Shown: positions 16,232-26,241 of the stretch, in pieces
Numbering within the stretch: the first letter of the stretch is position 1
Layout of the letters: each line of letters begins with the position of its first letter
Assembly (NCBI GenBank): GCA_937911505.1
Contig: CALEMF010000047.1
Location: forward strand, 1-64,000
Length of the DNA stretch: 64,000 bases
Origin: an uncultured Cytophagales bacterium
GTDB taxonomy: Bacteria > Bacteroidota > Bacteroidia > Cytophagales > Thermonemataceae
Direction of reading: 5' to 3'
Position numbers and translations under genes: made by a program
The notes under the pieces: model-generated
The model's input: the letters and a program-made list of their open reading frames with translations, nothing else
Told to the model about the DNA's origin: nothing
The model's database searches: none

Positions 16232-16987
16232 ATGCGTATCTTAATTCTAGAAGATGAAGCACCCGCAAAAAGAAAACTAATAGGCTACTTGTCTGATTTT
16301 CTTGAAGTGCCCTTCACACAAGACAGTGCTAGAACAGTTGTGAAAGGGATAGAACTACTACACGATGATCGTTATGACTTGATACTGGCAGATATTAAAT
16401 TATTGGATGGAACCTCTTTTGAGATTTTTCAAAAAGTGGAGACAACCACGCCCATTATCTTCTGTACAGCTTATGAAGAACACTTGCTAGAAGCCTTTCA
16501 AACCAATGGTATTGCTTACGTGATCAAACCTTATTCAAGAAATGATCTTGAGAGTGCCTTAAAAAAGTTTCAAGGGCTTTTTGAGAATATTACACTTAAC
16601 AAAGAGGTGTTAATACAGCTCCAACTTGCACTTGATATGAAGAACGAAACGTATAAAAAACGTTTTGTAATTAGAAAAAGAGAAGGAATAAAGCTCTTAA
16701 ATACTTCCGAAATTTCCTTGATACAAGCCAGTGGAGACTTCTGTAAAATAGTTGATAGGAAAGGACATCTTCACATGATTTCCAAAAGTATTGGGATGTT
16801 GGAGCAGCAACTAAATCCGAAAGACTTTTTTAGAATAAATCGTAGCCAATTGGTGGGTATTGAAAGCATTCAAAAAATAGAACCCTACACAAAAAACAGA
16901 TTGGTGCTAAAAATAGAAGGAGTAGTAGAACCCGTCAAAACGAGCTCCTCTGCAACCAAAGCATTCAGAATATGGCTAGAGAGCTAA
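16232..16987 (+). CDS. LytTR-family response regulator
   Basis: A 251-residue DNA-binding response regulator. The frame is open from TTG 16223; the ATG at 16232 gives the standard receiver start (MRILILEDEAPAKRKL). Receiver domain at 1-120: acidic pocket E7/D8, phospho-acceptor Asp54 in LILADIKLLDG, Thr in I-F-C-T-A-Y, Lys in Y-V-I-K-P-Y. The LytTR domain spans about 150-251 (F-V-I-R-K-R-E-G-I-K-L-L, I-S-L-I-Q-A-S-G-D-F, F-F-R-I-N-R-S-Q-L-V). LytTR proteins bind pairs of direct repeats upstream of targets. It is the cognate partner of the kinase just upstream; targets may include the operon's own serine hydrolase. Confidence 0.93.
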   Translation: MRILILEDEAPAKRKLIGYLSDFLEVPFTQDSARTVVKGIELLHDDRYDLILADIKLLDGTSFEIFQKVETTTPIIFCTAYEEHLLEAFQTNGIAYVIKPYSRNDLESALKKFQGLFENITLNKEVLIQLQLALDMKNETYKKRFVIRKREGIKLLNTSEISLIQASGDFCKIVDRKGHLHMISKSIGMLEQQLNPKDFFRINRSQLVGIESIQKIEPYTKNRLVLKIEGVVEPVKTSSSATKAFRIWLES

Positions 16988-17041
16988 GAGGCTAAGAAGA
17001 CTATTATTGAGGCAAGAATATTTTTACGGTGATTCTCGCTA

Positions 17042-17575
17042 TTAGTTTACCTTGAAAGAAGTAAGAATTTGCTCGCTCACCGCGCTGTAACTTTTAACTT
17101 CTGTCTGCTCTGCAGTGAAAGTGAGCACATAAGCAGCTCCATTTTTTACTCTACTGTGTTGCTCCCAATGTAATAAAAATTTACCAAACTTTCCCTCAAA
17201 ATGCATTACCTGATAGGCATCTATGCCTTTTCCTACGGTTTCTGATGACAGTATGGTACAATCTACTATGGTAGCCTTTAAGCTCTCTTCTGCAGAGGCT
17301 ACGAAAGCTTCCAGCGTTGCGTCATCAGGAACGGCTTGTACCATGAGATTAATGTTTTCACTAAAGGCATCGGAAGAAGAGTTAAGCGGCGAAAACAAAA
17401 GTAAGGAAGTGTTCATGTTTCCTGACTGGTCGACTCTCCAATTACTAGGATAATCGATCGAAAAGTTTTCTTGCTTAAGAGATTGCCAAGTAATGGTACT
17501 ATCTTGAGCCCATACGTAAGCAGGAAGGCTGACAAATGAAAATACATACAAGCACTTTACTAGAAAATGTTTCAT
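17042..17575 (-). CDS. Secreted PsbP/DcrB-like protein
   Basis: A 177-residue exported protein. Signal peptide at 1-23 (LYVFSFVSLPAYVWAQ). The mature protein begins with F-S-I-D-Y-P-S-N-W-R-V-D, the typical opening of PsbP/DcrB-fold proteins, and continues L-L-F-S-P-L, N-I-N-L-M-V-Q, then the middle helix T-L-E-A-F-V-A-S-A-E-E-S-L and G-I-D-A-Y-Q-V-M-H-F-E-G with a closing A-Y-V-L-T-F-T-A-E near the end. These are small alpha-beta sandwich proteins found in many envelopes; roles outside photosystem II are poorly known. It sits downstream of the S41 protease gene on the same strand but is separated by a very strong hairpin terminator, so it is likely transcribed separately. Confidence 0.7.
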   Translation of the reverse strand: MKHFLVKCLYVFSFVSLPAYVWAQDSTITWQSLKQENFSIDYPSNWRVDQSGNMNTSLLLFSPLNSSSDAFSENINLMVQAVPDDATLEAFVASAEESLKATIVDCTILSSETVGKGIDAYQVMHFEGKFGKFLLHWEQHSRVKNGAAYVLTFTAEQTEVKSYSAVSEQILTSFKVN

Positions 17576-17592
17576 AAATAATTTTTACATAG

Positions 17593-17646
17593 TGAAGTCG
17601 TGTAGCTTTTTCCAGTTCCTGAAAATAAAAAAGCTACACGACTTCA
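17593..17646 (-). terminator. Strong 19-bp hairpin terminator after the S41 protease gene
   Basis: A perfect 19-bp inverted repeat (17593-17611 with 17628-17646) whose stem starts GAAGTCGTGTAGC, with a T-rich arm end on each strand and a 16-base loop. It begins 9 bases past the protease stop codon and lies upstream of the PsbP-like gene. Confidence 0.85.
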
Positions 17647-17654
17647 GTTATTAG

Positions 17655-19295
17655 TTATTTCAATAATTGCTCTGCCTCCTCAAACATGCGGCTCGCTTGG
17701 CGATATACCTTATCATCTTGATACCAAATTTTATAGAACCCTTCATTCCCCCAAATAGTCTTGGCCATGTAGGCTTTGACGTGCCCTTTAAGCATTTGCT
17801 CAGAACGTTTGAAAGCCTCCTTGTCATAGGCAATGTCATTGGCCTCACCTAGCTGGATAATCTGCGCGATCATAGCCTCATCTACCTTGAAAGTACTAAT
17901 GAACTCGCTGAGCTCCATAGCATCCAAGGATTTCTTATGTGTATTGTAGTAATCAATGGCAAACTCCCTAGGAATATTCTTTTCGTGCAGCTTATTGGCA
18001 TAGGTCGTGTTGGCGTTGGTATCGAGTGGTACAAAATAGTCGGGCATAATCCCGCCACCCCCATAGACAGTTCTCCCTTTTTCAGTTTTATAAGCCAGAG
18101 AGTCATTAAACTGAATACTATCCGCATGGAACATTTCTCCGTGTTCAAAACGCTTAAGGAGGTCAGTAGCGTAGTCTTCGTTACTTTTGTAGCCCTTTTG
18201 TATAGAGCGGCCACTAGGGGTGTAATAACGCGAAATAGTAAGCCTTAATTCCGAACCATCCGAAAGCTGTATAGGCATCTGTACTAATCCTTTTCCATAA
18301 GAGCGTCGTCCCACGATTAAAGCGCGGTCGTTGTCTTGTAAAGCGCCCGAGAGAATCTCAGAAGCAGAGGCGCTCCCTTCATTGATGAGTACTACAATAG
18401 GGCCTTTTTCAAATAGCCCTCTTTTATCTGCACGCTCCTCTGAATCAAAGAGATTGCCTTTGCCGTCAGTATAAACGATCATTGCATCACCCGCAATCAA
18501 CTCGTCGGCAATTTTAACAGCATCATCCATATAGCCGCCTGGATTATCCCGTAAGTCAATCATAAGCTGCTTTGCGCCTCGTTGCTTCATATCCTTCAAG
18601 GCTACAATAAACTCCTCGTAGGTATTGCGTGCAAAACGCGTGATCTTAATAAAACCTGTTTTTTCGTTTAGCATATAACTATACACAGAGATGCTAGGGA
18701 TTTCATCGCGGGTGACAGTATACGTAAGTACTTCATTGCTATGTTGTCTTACAATGCCCAACTGTACCTTAGAGCCCTTTTCACCACGCAAGCGTTTGAA
18801 TACCCCTGCGTTGTCTATTTTTATAGTAGCTACATCTTCATCATTAATGCTGATAATCTTATCGCCTGCCCGAAGACCAGCCGTTTCTGAGGGACCATTC
18901 GGAATAGGAGCCACCACGTAAATGGTATCTTTATAGATATTGAACTCAATCCCAATACCTTCATAGTTGCCTTCTAAGTGTGTATTGGCCAAGCTTACCT
19001 CTTCAGTAGGGATATAAGTTGTATGCGGATCAAGCTTTTCTAGCATTTTGCTAATGGAAAAGTCTACCAATTCATCTATGTTGACGGTGTCCACATACTT
19101 TTGATCAATATGTGTGAGCACTTCGCGGTACTTGTTGTAATTCAGAAATATCTCTTTCATACCGCTGTTGGAGCCAAACATGGTAGCACCCAGCAGTATG
19201 CCCAATGTAAAGGAGACACCTATAAAAATAGGAAGGCGTACGTACAATTGACGGTAACGCTGTTTAGGTTCTTGTTTTTCGTTCGATTCATTCAT
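17655..19295 (-). CDS. S41 C-terminal processing protease (CtpA/Prc type)
   Basis: A 546-residue tail-specific protease. The longer frame to 19325 needs a TTG; the ATG at 19295 gives a standard start with a cytoplasmic charged stretch (MNESNEKQEPKQRYRQ) and one membrane helix at about 20-40. The PDZ domain is at about 105-195 (G-I-G-I-E-F-N, P-S-E-T-A-G-L-R-A-G-D-K-I-I-S-I-N). The S41 core follows with G-F-I-K-I-T-R-F, L-M-I-D-L-R-D-N-P-G-G and the active site N-E-G-S-A-S-A-S-E-I (Ser about 308-312) with Lys335 in S-Y-G-K-G-L-V-Q. CtpA-type enzymes trim C-termini of periplasmic proteins and control cell-wall hydrolases. The C-terminal 130 residues are helical, as in Bacteroidota homologues. 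Confidence 0.95.
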   Translation of the reverse strand: MNESNEKQEPKQRYRQLYVRLPIFIGVSFTLGILLGATMFGSNSGMKEIFLNYNKYREVLTHIDQKYVDTVNIDELVDFSISKMLEKLDPHTTYIPTEEVSLANTHLEGNYEGIGIEFNIYKDTIYVVAPIPNGPSETAGLRAGDKIISINDEDVATIKIDNAGVFKRLRGEKGSKVQLGIVRQHSNEVLTYTVTRDEIPSISVYSYMLNEKTGFIKITRFARNTYEEFIVALKDMKQRGAKQLMIDLRDNPGGYMDDAVKIADELIAGDAMIVYTDGKGNLFDSEERADKRGLFEKGPIVVLINEGSASASEILSGALQDNDRALIVGRRSYGKGLVQMPIQLSDGSELRLTISRYYTPSGRSIQKGYKSNEDYATDLLKRFEHGEMFHADSIQFNDSLAYKTEKGRTVYGGGGIMPDYFVPLDTNANTTYANKLHEKNIPREFAIDYYNTHKKSLDAMELSEFISTFKVDEAMIAQIIQLGEANDIAYDKEAFKRSEQMLKGHVKAYMAKTIWGNEGFYKIWYQDDKVYRQASRMFEEAEQLLK

Positions 19296-19428
19296 GTTAA
19301 AAATAGCATTTAAGCAGCCAAACAAGTTAATAAAGTTTCTTAAATGATACTATCTCTAGTATAAGGTTTTTACACCTATTTATACTATAAACCTGCTAAT
19401 TATCATTTCTTTTTGTGAAACATTTTTC

Positions 19429-19436
19429 TATATTTG
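19429..19436 (+). promoter_or_regulatory. Putative -7 element for the hemerythrin-like gene
   Basis: TATATTTG matches TAnnTTTG and lies 32 bases before the ATG at 19468; at the -33 position there is TTT rather than TTG. Confidence 0.35.
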
Positions 19437-19467
19437 TTATTTAACATCATGATGATCTGACGAGTTT

Positions 19468-20223
19468 ATGAATCACCTAGAAAGTATACCCATTAAGCAT
19501 TTAGTGACTGAGCATTTAGACTACGCCGCTGTATTACATCGGTTGGGTATCCCTTTCTATCACTATGAAGAATACACACTAGGTGAGGTTTGTAAAGAGC
19601 AAGGCTTAAATGTAGGGTATATTGTGAGAAGCTTACAGCAAACAGAAAAAATGGTATCTATACAGGATAAAAAGCTCCTGAAAGAATGCCCCGTCGATAT
19701 GATTATCGCTTACCTGAAGTACGCACACCAGCGTTATATCAAGCAGCAACTACCTTACTTTGCCGCACTCATTAAAAACTTAAGTCCTAAAAAAATACGA
19801 CGAAAAAATCTGATAGAAGATTTACAGTGGGTATTTCCTCTTTTTGTCGAAGATTTCATTCACCACATTCACGAAGAAGAAGATACCTTTTTCCATTACA
19901 CTCTTCTCTTACAACACACACTACATAAAGCGATTCCTAATACTGAAATCTATCGTCATATGGAGCGTTTTTCTATACAGGCTTTCGCCCTCGATCACGA
20001 TACACACGACGATGAGATGGAAGGGATTCGCCAGATTACCAACAATTATGATCTAGGTGATAACCCTAGCCTACATTTGCAAGTACTCTTCACCGAGTTG
20101 AAAACCTTCGAAAAAGATCTTAGCTTACACGCACAAATAGAAAACGAAGTGCTCTTTCCTAAAGCATTGGCCATAGAAGAAAAAGTAAAAGTAAAGCTGA
20201 AAGGGCTAGCACGCTGGAACTAG
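19468..20223 (+). CDS. ScdA/RIC-like di-iron hemerythrin-domain protein
   Basis: A 251-residue protein resembling iron-sulfur cluster repair proteins (ScdA/YtfE/DnrN). Residues 1-60 align with the ScdA N-terminal domain, but the usual C-C-G-G motif is missing; the equivalent place reads F-Y-H-Y-E-E-Y-T-L-G-E-V-C. The hemerythrin-like four-helix part (80-240) keeps candidate iron ligands His87, His132/His133/His135 with Glu136-138, His177/His180 with Glu184, His203, His221 in L-H-A-Q-I-E-N-E and Glu225. The family repairs Fe-S centres after nitric oxide or peroxide damage. The loss of the N-terminal cysteines suggests a changed mechanism or a pure oxygen/NO-sensing role. It is a single gene between S41 protease and a secreted protein. 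Confidence 0.75.
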   Translation: MNHLESIPIKHLVTEHLDYAAVLHRLGIPFYHYEEYTLGEVCKEQGLNVGYIVRSLQQTEKMVSIQDKKLLKECPVDMIIAYLKYAHQRYIKQQLPYFAALIKNLSPKKIRRKNLIEDLQWVFPLFVEDFIHHIHEEEDTFFHYTLLLQHTLHKAIPNTEIYRHMERFSIQAFALDHDTHDDEMEGIRQITNNYDLGDNPSLHLQVLFTELKTFEKDLSLHAQIENEVLFPKALAIEEKVKVKLKGLARWN

Positions 20224-20335
20224 GGCGGCTTTATTCCTAGAGGGCACGTACAAATGGTACGGTAAATACCTAATGCCGAGTACAACGTGAGCATACGCAG
20301 TAATGAACTACTTTACGAACATCCTTTAGATACTT

Positions 20336-21826
20336 ATGTGCCAATTTACTACGCTTCTTCCTAAGTTGCTTTTACCATTATGTCTGTTGCTTACACAGTC
20401 GAGCTTTGCCCAAGTCGAGCAGGGTTTTCCTCCTCAAAATCCCTTTTTGGCAGATTCTCCTTGGGCTACTTATCACAAAGATAGTTACAGACAAGCAGCT
20501 ACCCCCTTAAAAGGCCCTACCGCTACCGACCAGATCAAAGTTAAAACGATTGAAGGAATTCAAGGCGGTACTTCTCCTTGGACGTACCTCTCTGAAAAGT
20601 ACCCCAATGGGCAAAGGATATTGTTACAGTCCAATGCCACTCACGTGTATAAAATTGCGGATGACGACAAGGGCTTTAGGATAGTCGCAAAACGTAAAAT
20701 AGATAGCGATTGGCTCAAGTCCTTTGGGTGGAATTTCCTGCAAACGAAAGACCATATTTGGTATACGTATGATCCCAAATATAATCCTAAAAAGAAGGAG
20801 TACACACGTTTATTTAAGTTAACAGATGCCGTCAAAGGTGATCCGTATGCTGACATTAAGTTAGTAAATACTTTTAATTTTGGAGACTATGGCATTCATA
20901 AGGTACAGCACTTTGGTATCAACTATGCGGGGCAAATTGTCTTTGCCAGTGATAATGACAAAGGGGCGTCAGACTGTATCGTAGGAGTAATCTCTAGTGA
21001 TTTCCAACTACTCGATACCCTAAGAATCAAGACAAAACCCAATGAAATTTTTGGGCATAATGCCTTCCCGATAGATGAAAACAATCGTTTCTATTTGGTA
21101 ACTACCCAACGCCTTATTGCCGTACAATGGGAGGATAATAAACTACAAGTAGCCTTTGAGGCAGCTTACGACTTTGTTGGGGATGGCCCTACAGGACGCT
21201 ACGCCGAAGGAAGCGGTACAACCCCTACACTAATGGGCTTTGGAGAAGGGAATGACCAGCTTATTATTGTAGCCGATGGGCACGAGAAAAACAATTTAGT
21301 AGCCTTTTGGCGGGTAATTCCCGAAGGGTGGCAAGGTAAGCAGGGATACGATAAACGAGTAGCAGGGGTAATGCAGCTTCCAGCCGCAGAGCGTTTCAGT
21401 AATCTTTTCCAATCTATTGAAAACTCTCCCACCGTTTTTGGTTATGAGGTGGCGGTGGCACAATTCAACGGCTTTTTGGGTCAAGGCAATAAACCCCGAA
21501 AAGGCGTACAAAAGCTCCGCTGGAATACCCAAAAAGATCAGTTTGAGCTAGTTTGGGTCAACAGAGAGGTCAATATCAATGGTGTTTTGACCTACAGTAA
21601 AGGGAGTAACTTGGTATATGGTAGTGGGCGTGAAGACGATTGTAAGTACTACTACTATGGCCTCGATTGGGAGACAGGAAAAGTAGCCTTCAAGCAATTT
21701 TTAGGAAAATCCTGCAAAAAACTTAAAAACCCCTACGATGATGGTGGATGCAACAACATCATTGATGAAGAGGGAAACATATACTTTGCTGGAGGTGCCT
21801 CGCTCGTGAAACTAGAAAAGCAGTAG
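20336..21826 (+). CDS. Secreted beta-propeller-like protein
   Basis: A 496-residue exported protein. Signal peptide at 1-25 (LLLPLCLLLTQSSFAQ). The body consists of repeated four-strand stretches typical of a propeller, with turns such as G-T-S-P-W-T, D-E-N-N-R-F-Y-L-V, G-S-G-T-T-P-T-L-M-G-F, S-I-E-N-S-P-T-V and D-E-E-G-N-I-Y-F-A-G-G-A-S-L-V. The overall style is that of PQQ-like or NHL-like propellers that read out G-N-I-Y type blades. It opens with A-D-S-P-W-A-T-Y-H-K-D-S-Y-R-Q, seen in outer proteins annotated only as hypothetical. Two Cys near the end (D-D-C-K and S-C-K-K) could form a disulfide. No enzyme motif can be assigned. Transcribed alone. Confidence 0.65.
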   Translation: MCQFTTLLPKLLLPLCLLLTQSSFAQVEQGFPPQNPFLADSPWATYHKDSYRQAATPLKGPTATDQIKVKTIEGIQGGTSPWTYLSEKYPNGQRILLQSNATHVYKIADDDKGFRIVAKRKIDSDWLKSFGWNFLQTKDHIWYTYDPKYNPKKKEYTRLFKLTDAVKGDPYADIKLVNTFNFGDYGIHKVQHFGINYAGQIVFASDNDKGASDCIVGVISSDFQLLDTLRIKTKPNEIFGHNAFPIDENNRFYLVTTQRLIAVQWEDNKLQVAFEAAYDFVGDGPTGRYAEGSGTTPTLMGFGEGNDQLIIVADGHEKNNLVAFWRVIPEGWQGKQGYDKRVAGVMQLPAAERFSNLFQSIENSPTVFGYEVAVAQFNGFLGQGNKPRKGVQKLRWNTQKDQFELVWVNREVNINGVLTYSKGSNLVYGSGREDDCKYYYYGLDWETGKVAFKQFLGKSCKKLKNPYDDGGCNNIIDEEGNIYFAGGASLVKLEKQ

Positions 21827-21932
21827 GTTACAGCCTTGCCTATTAAAGACTATTTGTAGCCAATTGTAGTACATATTTCCCAACCTTAAAATTACTTTTA
21901 TCACCTAGTCTGGAAGATAGTAAAGTCTTTTA

Positions 21933-23348
<1,416 letters not shown>

Positions 23349-23398
23349 TTACGAATTGTTTTTAAAGTAGTATGCAAATACTTTGAGCGTAGATTTTG

Positions 23399-24415
23399 AT
23401 GGAGAACATAGATCAATTAAAACAATTCCTCAATAGCCCGAAGAAAATCGTCATTACGACACACTGCAAACCAGACGCTGACGCACTCGGTTCTTCTTTA
23501 GCTTGGGCAGGCTACCTAAAGAAATATCATCACCAAGTAACGGTCATTACCCCAACAGATTACCCTAGGTTTCTGCATTGGATGGAAGGAAACGAAGAAG
23601 TGTTGATTTACAGCCACAAAACACGTACACGTGTACAGCAACACTTTGACGAGGCTGACCTTGTGTGTTGTTTGGACTTCTCTGCTTGTGGCCGTGTAGA
23701 AGATATGGAAGACATTTTAAAAGCCTCAGAGAAGCCTACCTTACTGGTAGATCACCACATAGACCCTTCTATTACCCCTACTTATAATTATTGGGATGTA
23801 GAGGCAGCCGCTACTGCACAGTTGATTTTTAAACTGATTGTGGCACTTGGCGACAAAGCACTTATAGACGTAGGTATGGGAGAAGCTATTTACGCAGGTA
23901 TTCTTACAGATACAGGCTCCTTTAAGCATCCTTCTACAAGCAAAGAGGTACATCAAATTGCAGGTGAACTGATAGAAATTGGGGTCGACACCTCTAAAAC
24001 ACACCACTTGATCTATGATAATAATACAGAAGAGCGCTTACGCTTTCTAGGTTATTTACTCAGCGAAAAGCTGACTGTATTACCAGAACAGCACACTGCT
24101 TACTTTGTGGTAACAAAAGAAGAGTTGAGACGCTTTCACTCGCAAACAGGCGATACAGAAGGGGTAGTCAATTATGCCCTTTCCGTAGAAGGAGTTGTGT
24201 TTGCCGCTATCATTATTGATCGGGGAGAAAAAGTAAAGTTATCTTTCCGTTCTGTGGGAGACTTCTCTGTCAATGAGTTTGCCAACCAGTACTTTGAGGG
24301 AGGAGGCCACAAGAATGCTGCTGGAGGTGTTTCTTACCTTAATTTAAATCAAACTGTTGAAAAGTTTTTACAGGCTTTGTCTGAACATAAACAACAATTA
24401 ACCCTAGTTCACTAA
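23399..24415 (+). CDS. nrnA: DHH/DHHA1 phosphoesterase, NrnA-type oligoribonuclease/pAp phosphatase
   Basis: A 338-residue cytoplasmic phosphoesterase; the ATG at 23399 is used (a TTG precedes it directly). Motifs of the DHH family: T-H-C-K-P-D-A-D-A-L-G-S-S (residues 21-33; Asp26, Asp28), C-C-L-D-F-S-A near 85, V-D-H-H-I-D at about 118-123, and T-D-T-G-S-F-K-H near 171. The DHHA1 domain ends with G-G-G-H-K-N-A-A-G-G near 303. NrnA degrades very short RNAs (nanoRNA) and dephosphorylates 3'-phosphoadenosine 5'-phosphate, recycling sulfate-assimilation by-product. It heads a run of six same-strand genes with tiny gaps (6 bases to the first FKBP gene), so it is probably operonic with the FKBP lipoproteins, rdgB, udk and the KtrA-like gene. 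Confidence 0.93.
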   Translation: MENIDQLKQFLNSPKKIVITTHCKPDADALGSSLAWAGYLKKYHHQVTVITPTDYPRFLHWMEGNEEVLIYSHKTRTRVQQHFDEADLVCCLDFSACGRVEDMEDILKASEKPTLLVDHHIDPSITPTYNYWDVEAAATAQLIFKLIVALGDKALIDVGMGEAIYAGILTDTGSFKHPSTSKEVHQIAGELIEIGVDTSKTHHLIYDNNTEERLRFLGYLLSEKLTVLPEQHTAYFVVTKEELRRFHSQTGDTEGVVNYALSVEGVVFAAIIIDRGEKVKLSFRSVGDFSVNEFANQYFEGGGHKNAAGGVSYLNLNQTVEKFLQALSEHKQQLTLVH

Positions 24416-24421
24416 ACAATC

Positions 24422-25309
24422 ATGAGAAAAAAATACCTCCTATGGATAGTCGGTCTATGTACTATACTCGCAGGCTGTGATGGGCAGCAAGAAGGAAAGG
24501 GAAAAATTCAATCTACAGAGAGTGGTATCAAATACCAGTTTTATAAGGAAAACCCAAAGAATAAAAAAATAGAAGTAGGCGACTTCGTATCTTACAACTT
24601 TATGGTGAAGAACCACAAAGACTCCGTGCTTACCAGTACCTATGATATGGGTAGTCCTATTCCAGATCAACAAGTACAAGGGGCTACTGCAGGTACGCTC
24701 GAAGAAGCGATCCTACTCATGCACGAAGGAGATAGCCTCAGCGTATGGGTCAGTGTCGACTCGCTCCAAAAACAAAAAGGCGGGCAGCTTCCTCCTTTCT
24801 TAGAGCTAGGAACAGACTTACATTACATATTTAAGATAGAAAAAGTAAGAACAGCCGCCCAAATGGAAGAAGAGAGGGAGCGTACACAGAAAGAGATGCT
24901 AGAGGCTGCAGAAAAGCAATTTGAAGAAGATGGTAAGCAAATAGAGGCCTACTTAAAAGAAAATAATATAGCTACAGAAAAAACAGAGTCCAATTTATAT
25001 TACAATATAACCGAGACCACCGACAATGAAAAGCCACAAGCGGGTGATAGCGTAGTAGTACATTATGTAGGAAAACTACTTAATGGAAAAGTATTTGATA
25101 GCTCCTACAGTAGAGGAGAACCCTATGAATTTGTATTAGGAAAAGGAATGGTGATTAAAGGATGGGACATCGGCATCGGTCTGCTCAGAAAAGGAGAAAA
25201 AGCTACCCTCTATATTCCTTCTCCTCTAGGGTATGGCCCTATGGCACAGGGTGATCTAATTCCTGCCAACGCCATTTTAGTATTTGATGTAGAACTTGTA
25301 GACTTTTGA
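24422..25309 (+). CDS. FKBP-type peptidyl-prolyl isomerase lipoprotein (GldI-like)
   Basis: A 295-residue lipoprotein with lipobox L-A-G-C (Cys about residue 19). The N-terminal half (40-145) has the size and strand pattern of an FKBP domain but lacks the active-site pattern. A charged, Glu/Lys-rich helix (145-185) follows, then a canonical FKBP domain (205-295): V-V-V-H-Y-V-G-K-L-L-N-G-K-V-F-D-S-S, V-I-K-G-W-D-I-G-I, K-A-T-L-Y-I-P-S-P-L-G-Y-G and an ending I-P-A-N-A-I-L-V-F-D-V-E-L. It should isomerise proline bonds in the periplasm and help outer-membrane proteins fold. In flavobacteria the FKBP lipoprotein GldI, needed for gliding and type IX secretion, is also encoded near a DHH phosphoesterase; that makes this a GldI-like candidate, not a proven one. 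Confidence 0.88.
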   Translation: MRKKYLLWIVGLCTILAGCDGQQEGKGKIQSTESGIKYQFYKENPKNKKIEVGDFVSYNFMVKNHKDSVLTSTYDMGSPIPDQQVQGATAGTLEEAILLMHEGDSLSVWVSVDSLQKQKGGQLPPFLELGTDLHYIFKIEKVRTAAQMEEERERTQKEMLEAAEKQFEEDGKQIEAYLKENNIATEKTESNLYYNITETTDNEKPQAGDSVVVHYVGKLLNGKVFDSSYSRGEPYEFVLGKGMVIKGWDIGIGLLRKGEKATLYIPSPLGYGPMAQGDLIPANAILVFDVELVDF

Positions 25310-25311
25310 GA

Positions 25312-26241
25312 ATGACGCGTAAAAGATTATTGATACTTAGCCCAATATACCTGCTACTTGTTTGCTTAGGCTTGCTATCTTGTGAAGAAGAGGATGCAGA
25401 CGCCATTTTTTTACAAGAGCGATTAATCGAAAATGAAAACATCATCAATGCGTATATTGCGGAGAATAACTTGTCTATGCAAACGGATGAATCTGGCCTA
25501 CGATTTAGCATAAGAGAACCTGCAGGTGGCGCGGGGGCAAGGCCAGATACTACCTTTCGGCAAATGAGCATCCAGTATGAAGTACGCCTGCTTCCCTCTG
25601 AAACAATCATAGATACAGTCTATCAATTGTCAAGAACGCGTATCTTTGAATTTCCGCTAGGCGCGGACCTCATGTTGACAGGTGTTGAACAAGCCTTGCT
25701 TGAAATGGGCGAGGGCGCGGAAGCCACCCTATTGCTCCCTTATACATTGGCCTATGGGGCAACAGGTAATCCTTTCTTACCTCCCTTCTCACCCGTACGA
25801 GTAGATGTTCGCTTAATCGATGCGCAGTCAGACGAAGAACTAATAGAAGAATACCTCGAAGAGAATGAACTGGAGCGGACAAGCATTAATGAGGGCGTCT
25901 ACTTTATAAGCCAAGAAGAAGGTAATCTCACACGGCCTGTTGTAGATAGCGCTACAGTCACCGTCAAATACGTAGGTAGATTCCTAGATGGAAAAGTATT
26001 TGATAGTTCCAATAGCTTTGAGATTCTCCCAGCAGGTAGTACTACCAGCTCTCAATCTCTTATTGACTTCGAAGATGTCATTCAAGGCTGGCAAATTGGG
26101 CTGCCACTCTTAAATGAAGGCGGGAAAGCGATATTAGGCGTTCCTTCAAGACTTGCTTATGGTCTACAGGGGCAGGGAACAATCCCACCTTATGAACCCC
26201 TTATTTTTGAAATAGAGGTAATAAGCGTAGAAAATGACTGA
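25312..26241 (+). CDS. Second FKBP-type peptidyl-prolyl isomerase lipoprotein
   Basis: A 309-residue paralogue of the preceding gene, separated by two bases. The TTG at 25306 overlaps the previous stop; ATG 25312 starts MTRKRLLIL with a signal and lipobox L-L-S-C (Cys about 25). The same two-lobe plan is present: an N-terminal FKBP-like lobe (about 55-165), which here is better preserved (L-T-G-V-E-Q-A-L-L-E-M-G-E-G, A-T-L-L-L-P-Y-T-L-A-Y-G), then a second lobe (195-305) with V-T-V-K-Y-V-G-R-F-L-D-G-K-V-F-D-S-S, V-I-Q-G-W-Q-I-G-L and G-V-P-S-R-L-A-Y-G. The final I-P-P-Y-E-P-L-I-F-E-I-E-V is typical. Likely periplasmic folding helper working beside its neighbour. The stop overlaps the rdgB start by one base. 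Confidence 0.88.
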   Translation: MTRKRLLILSPIYLLLVCLGLLSCEEEDADAIFLQERLIENENIINAYIAENNLSMQTDESGLRFSIREPAGGAGARPDTTFRQMSIQYEVRLLPSETIIDTVYQLSRTRIFEFPLGADLMLTGVEQALLEMGEGAEATLLLPYTLAYGATGNPFLPPFSPVRVDVRLIDAQSDEELIEEYLEENELERTSINEGVYFISQEEGNLTRPVVDSATVTVKYVGRFLDGKVFDSSNSFEILPAGSTTSSQSLIDFEDVIQGWQIGLPLLNEGGKAILGVPSRLAYGLQGQGTIPPYEPLIFEIEVISVEND

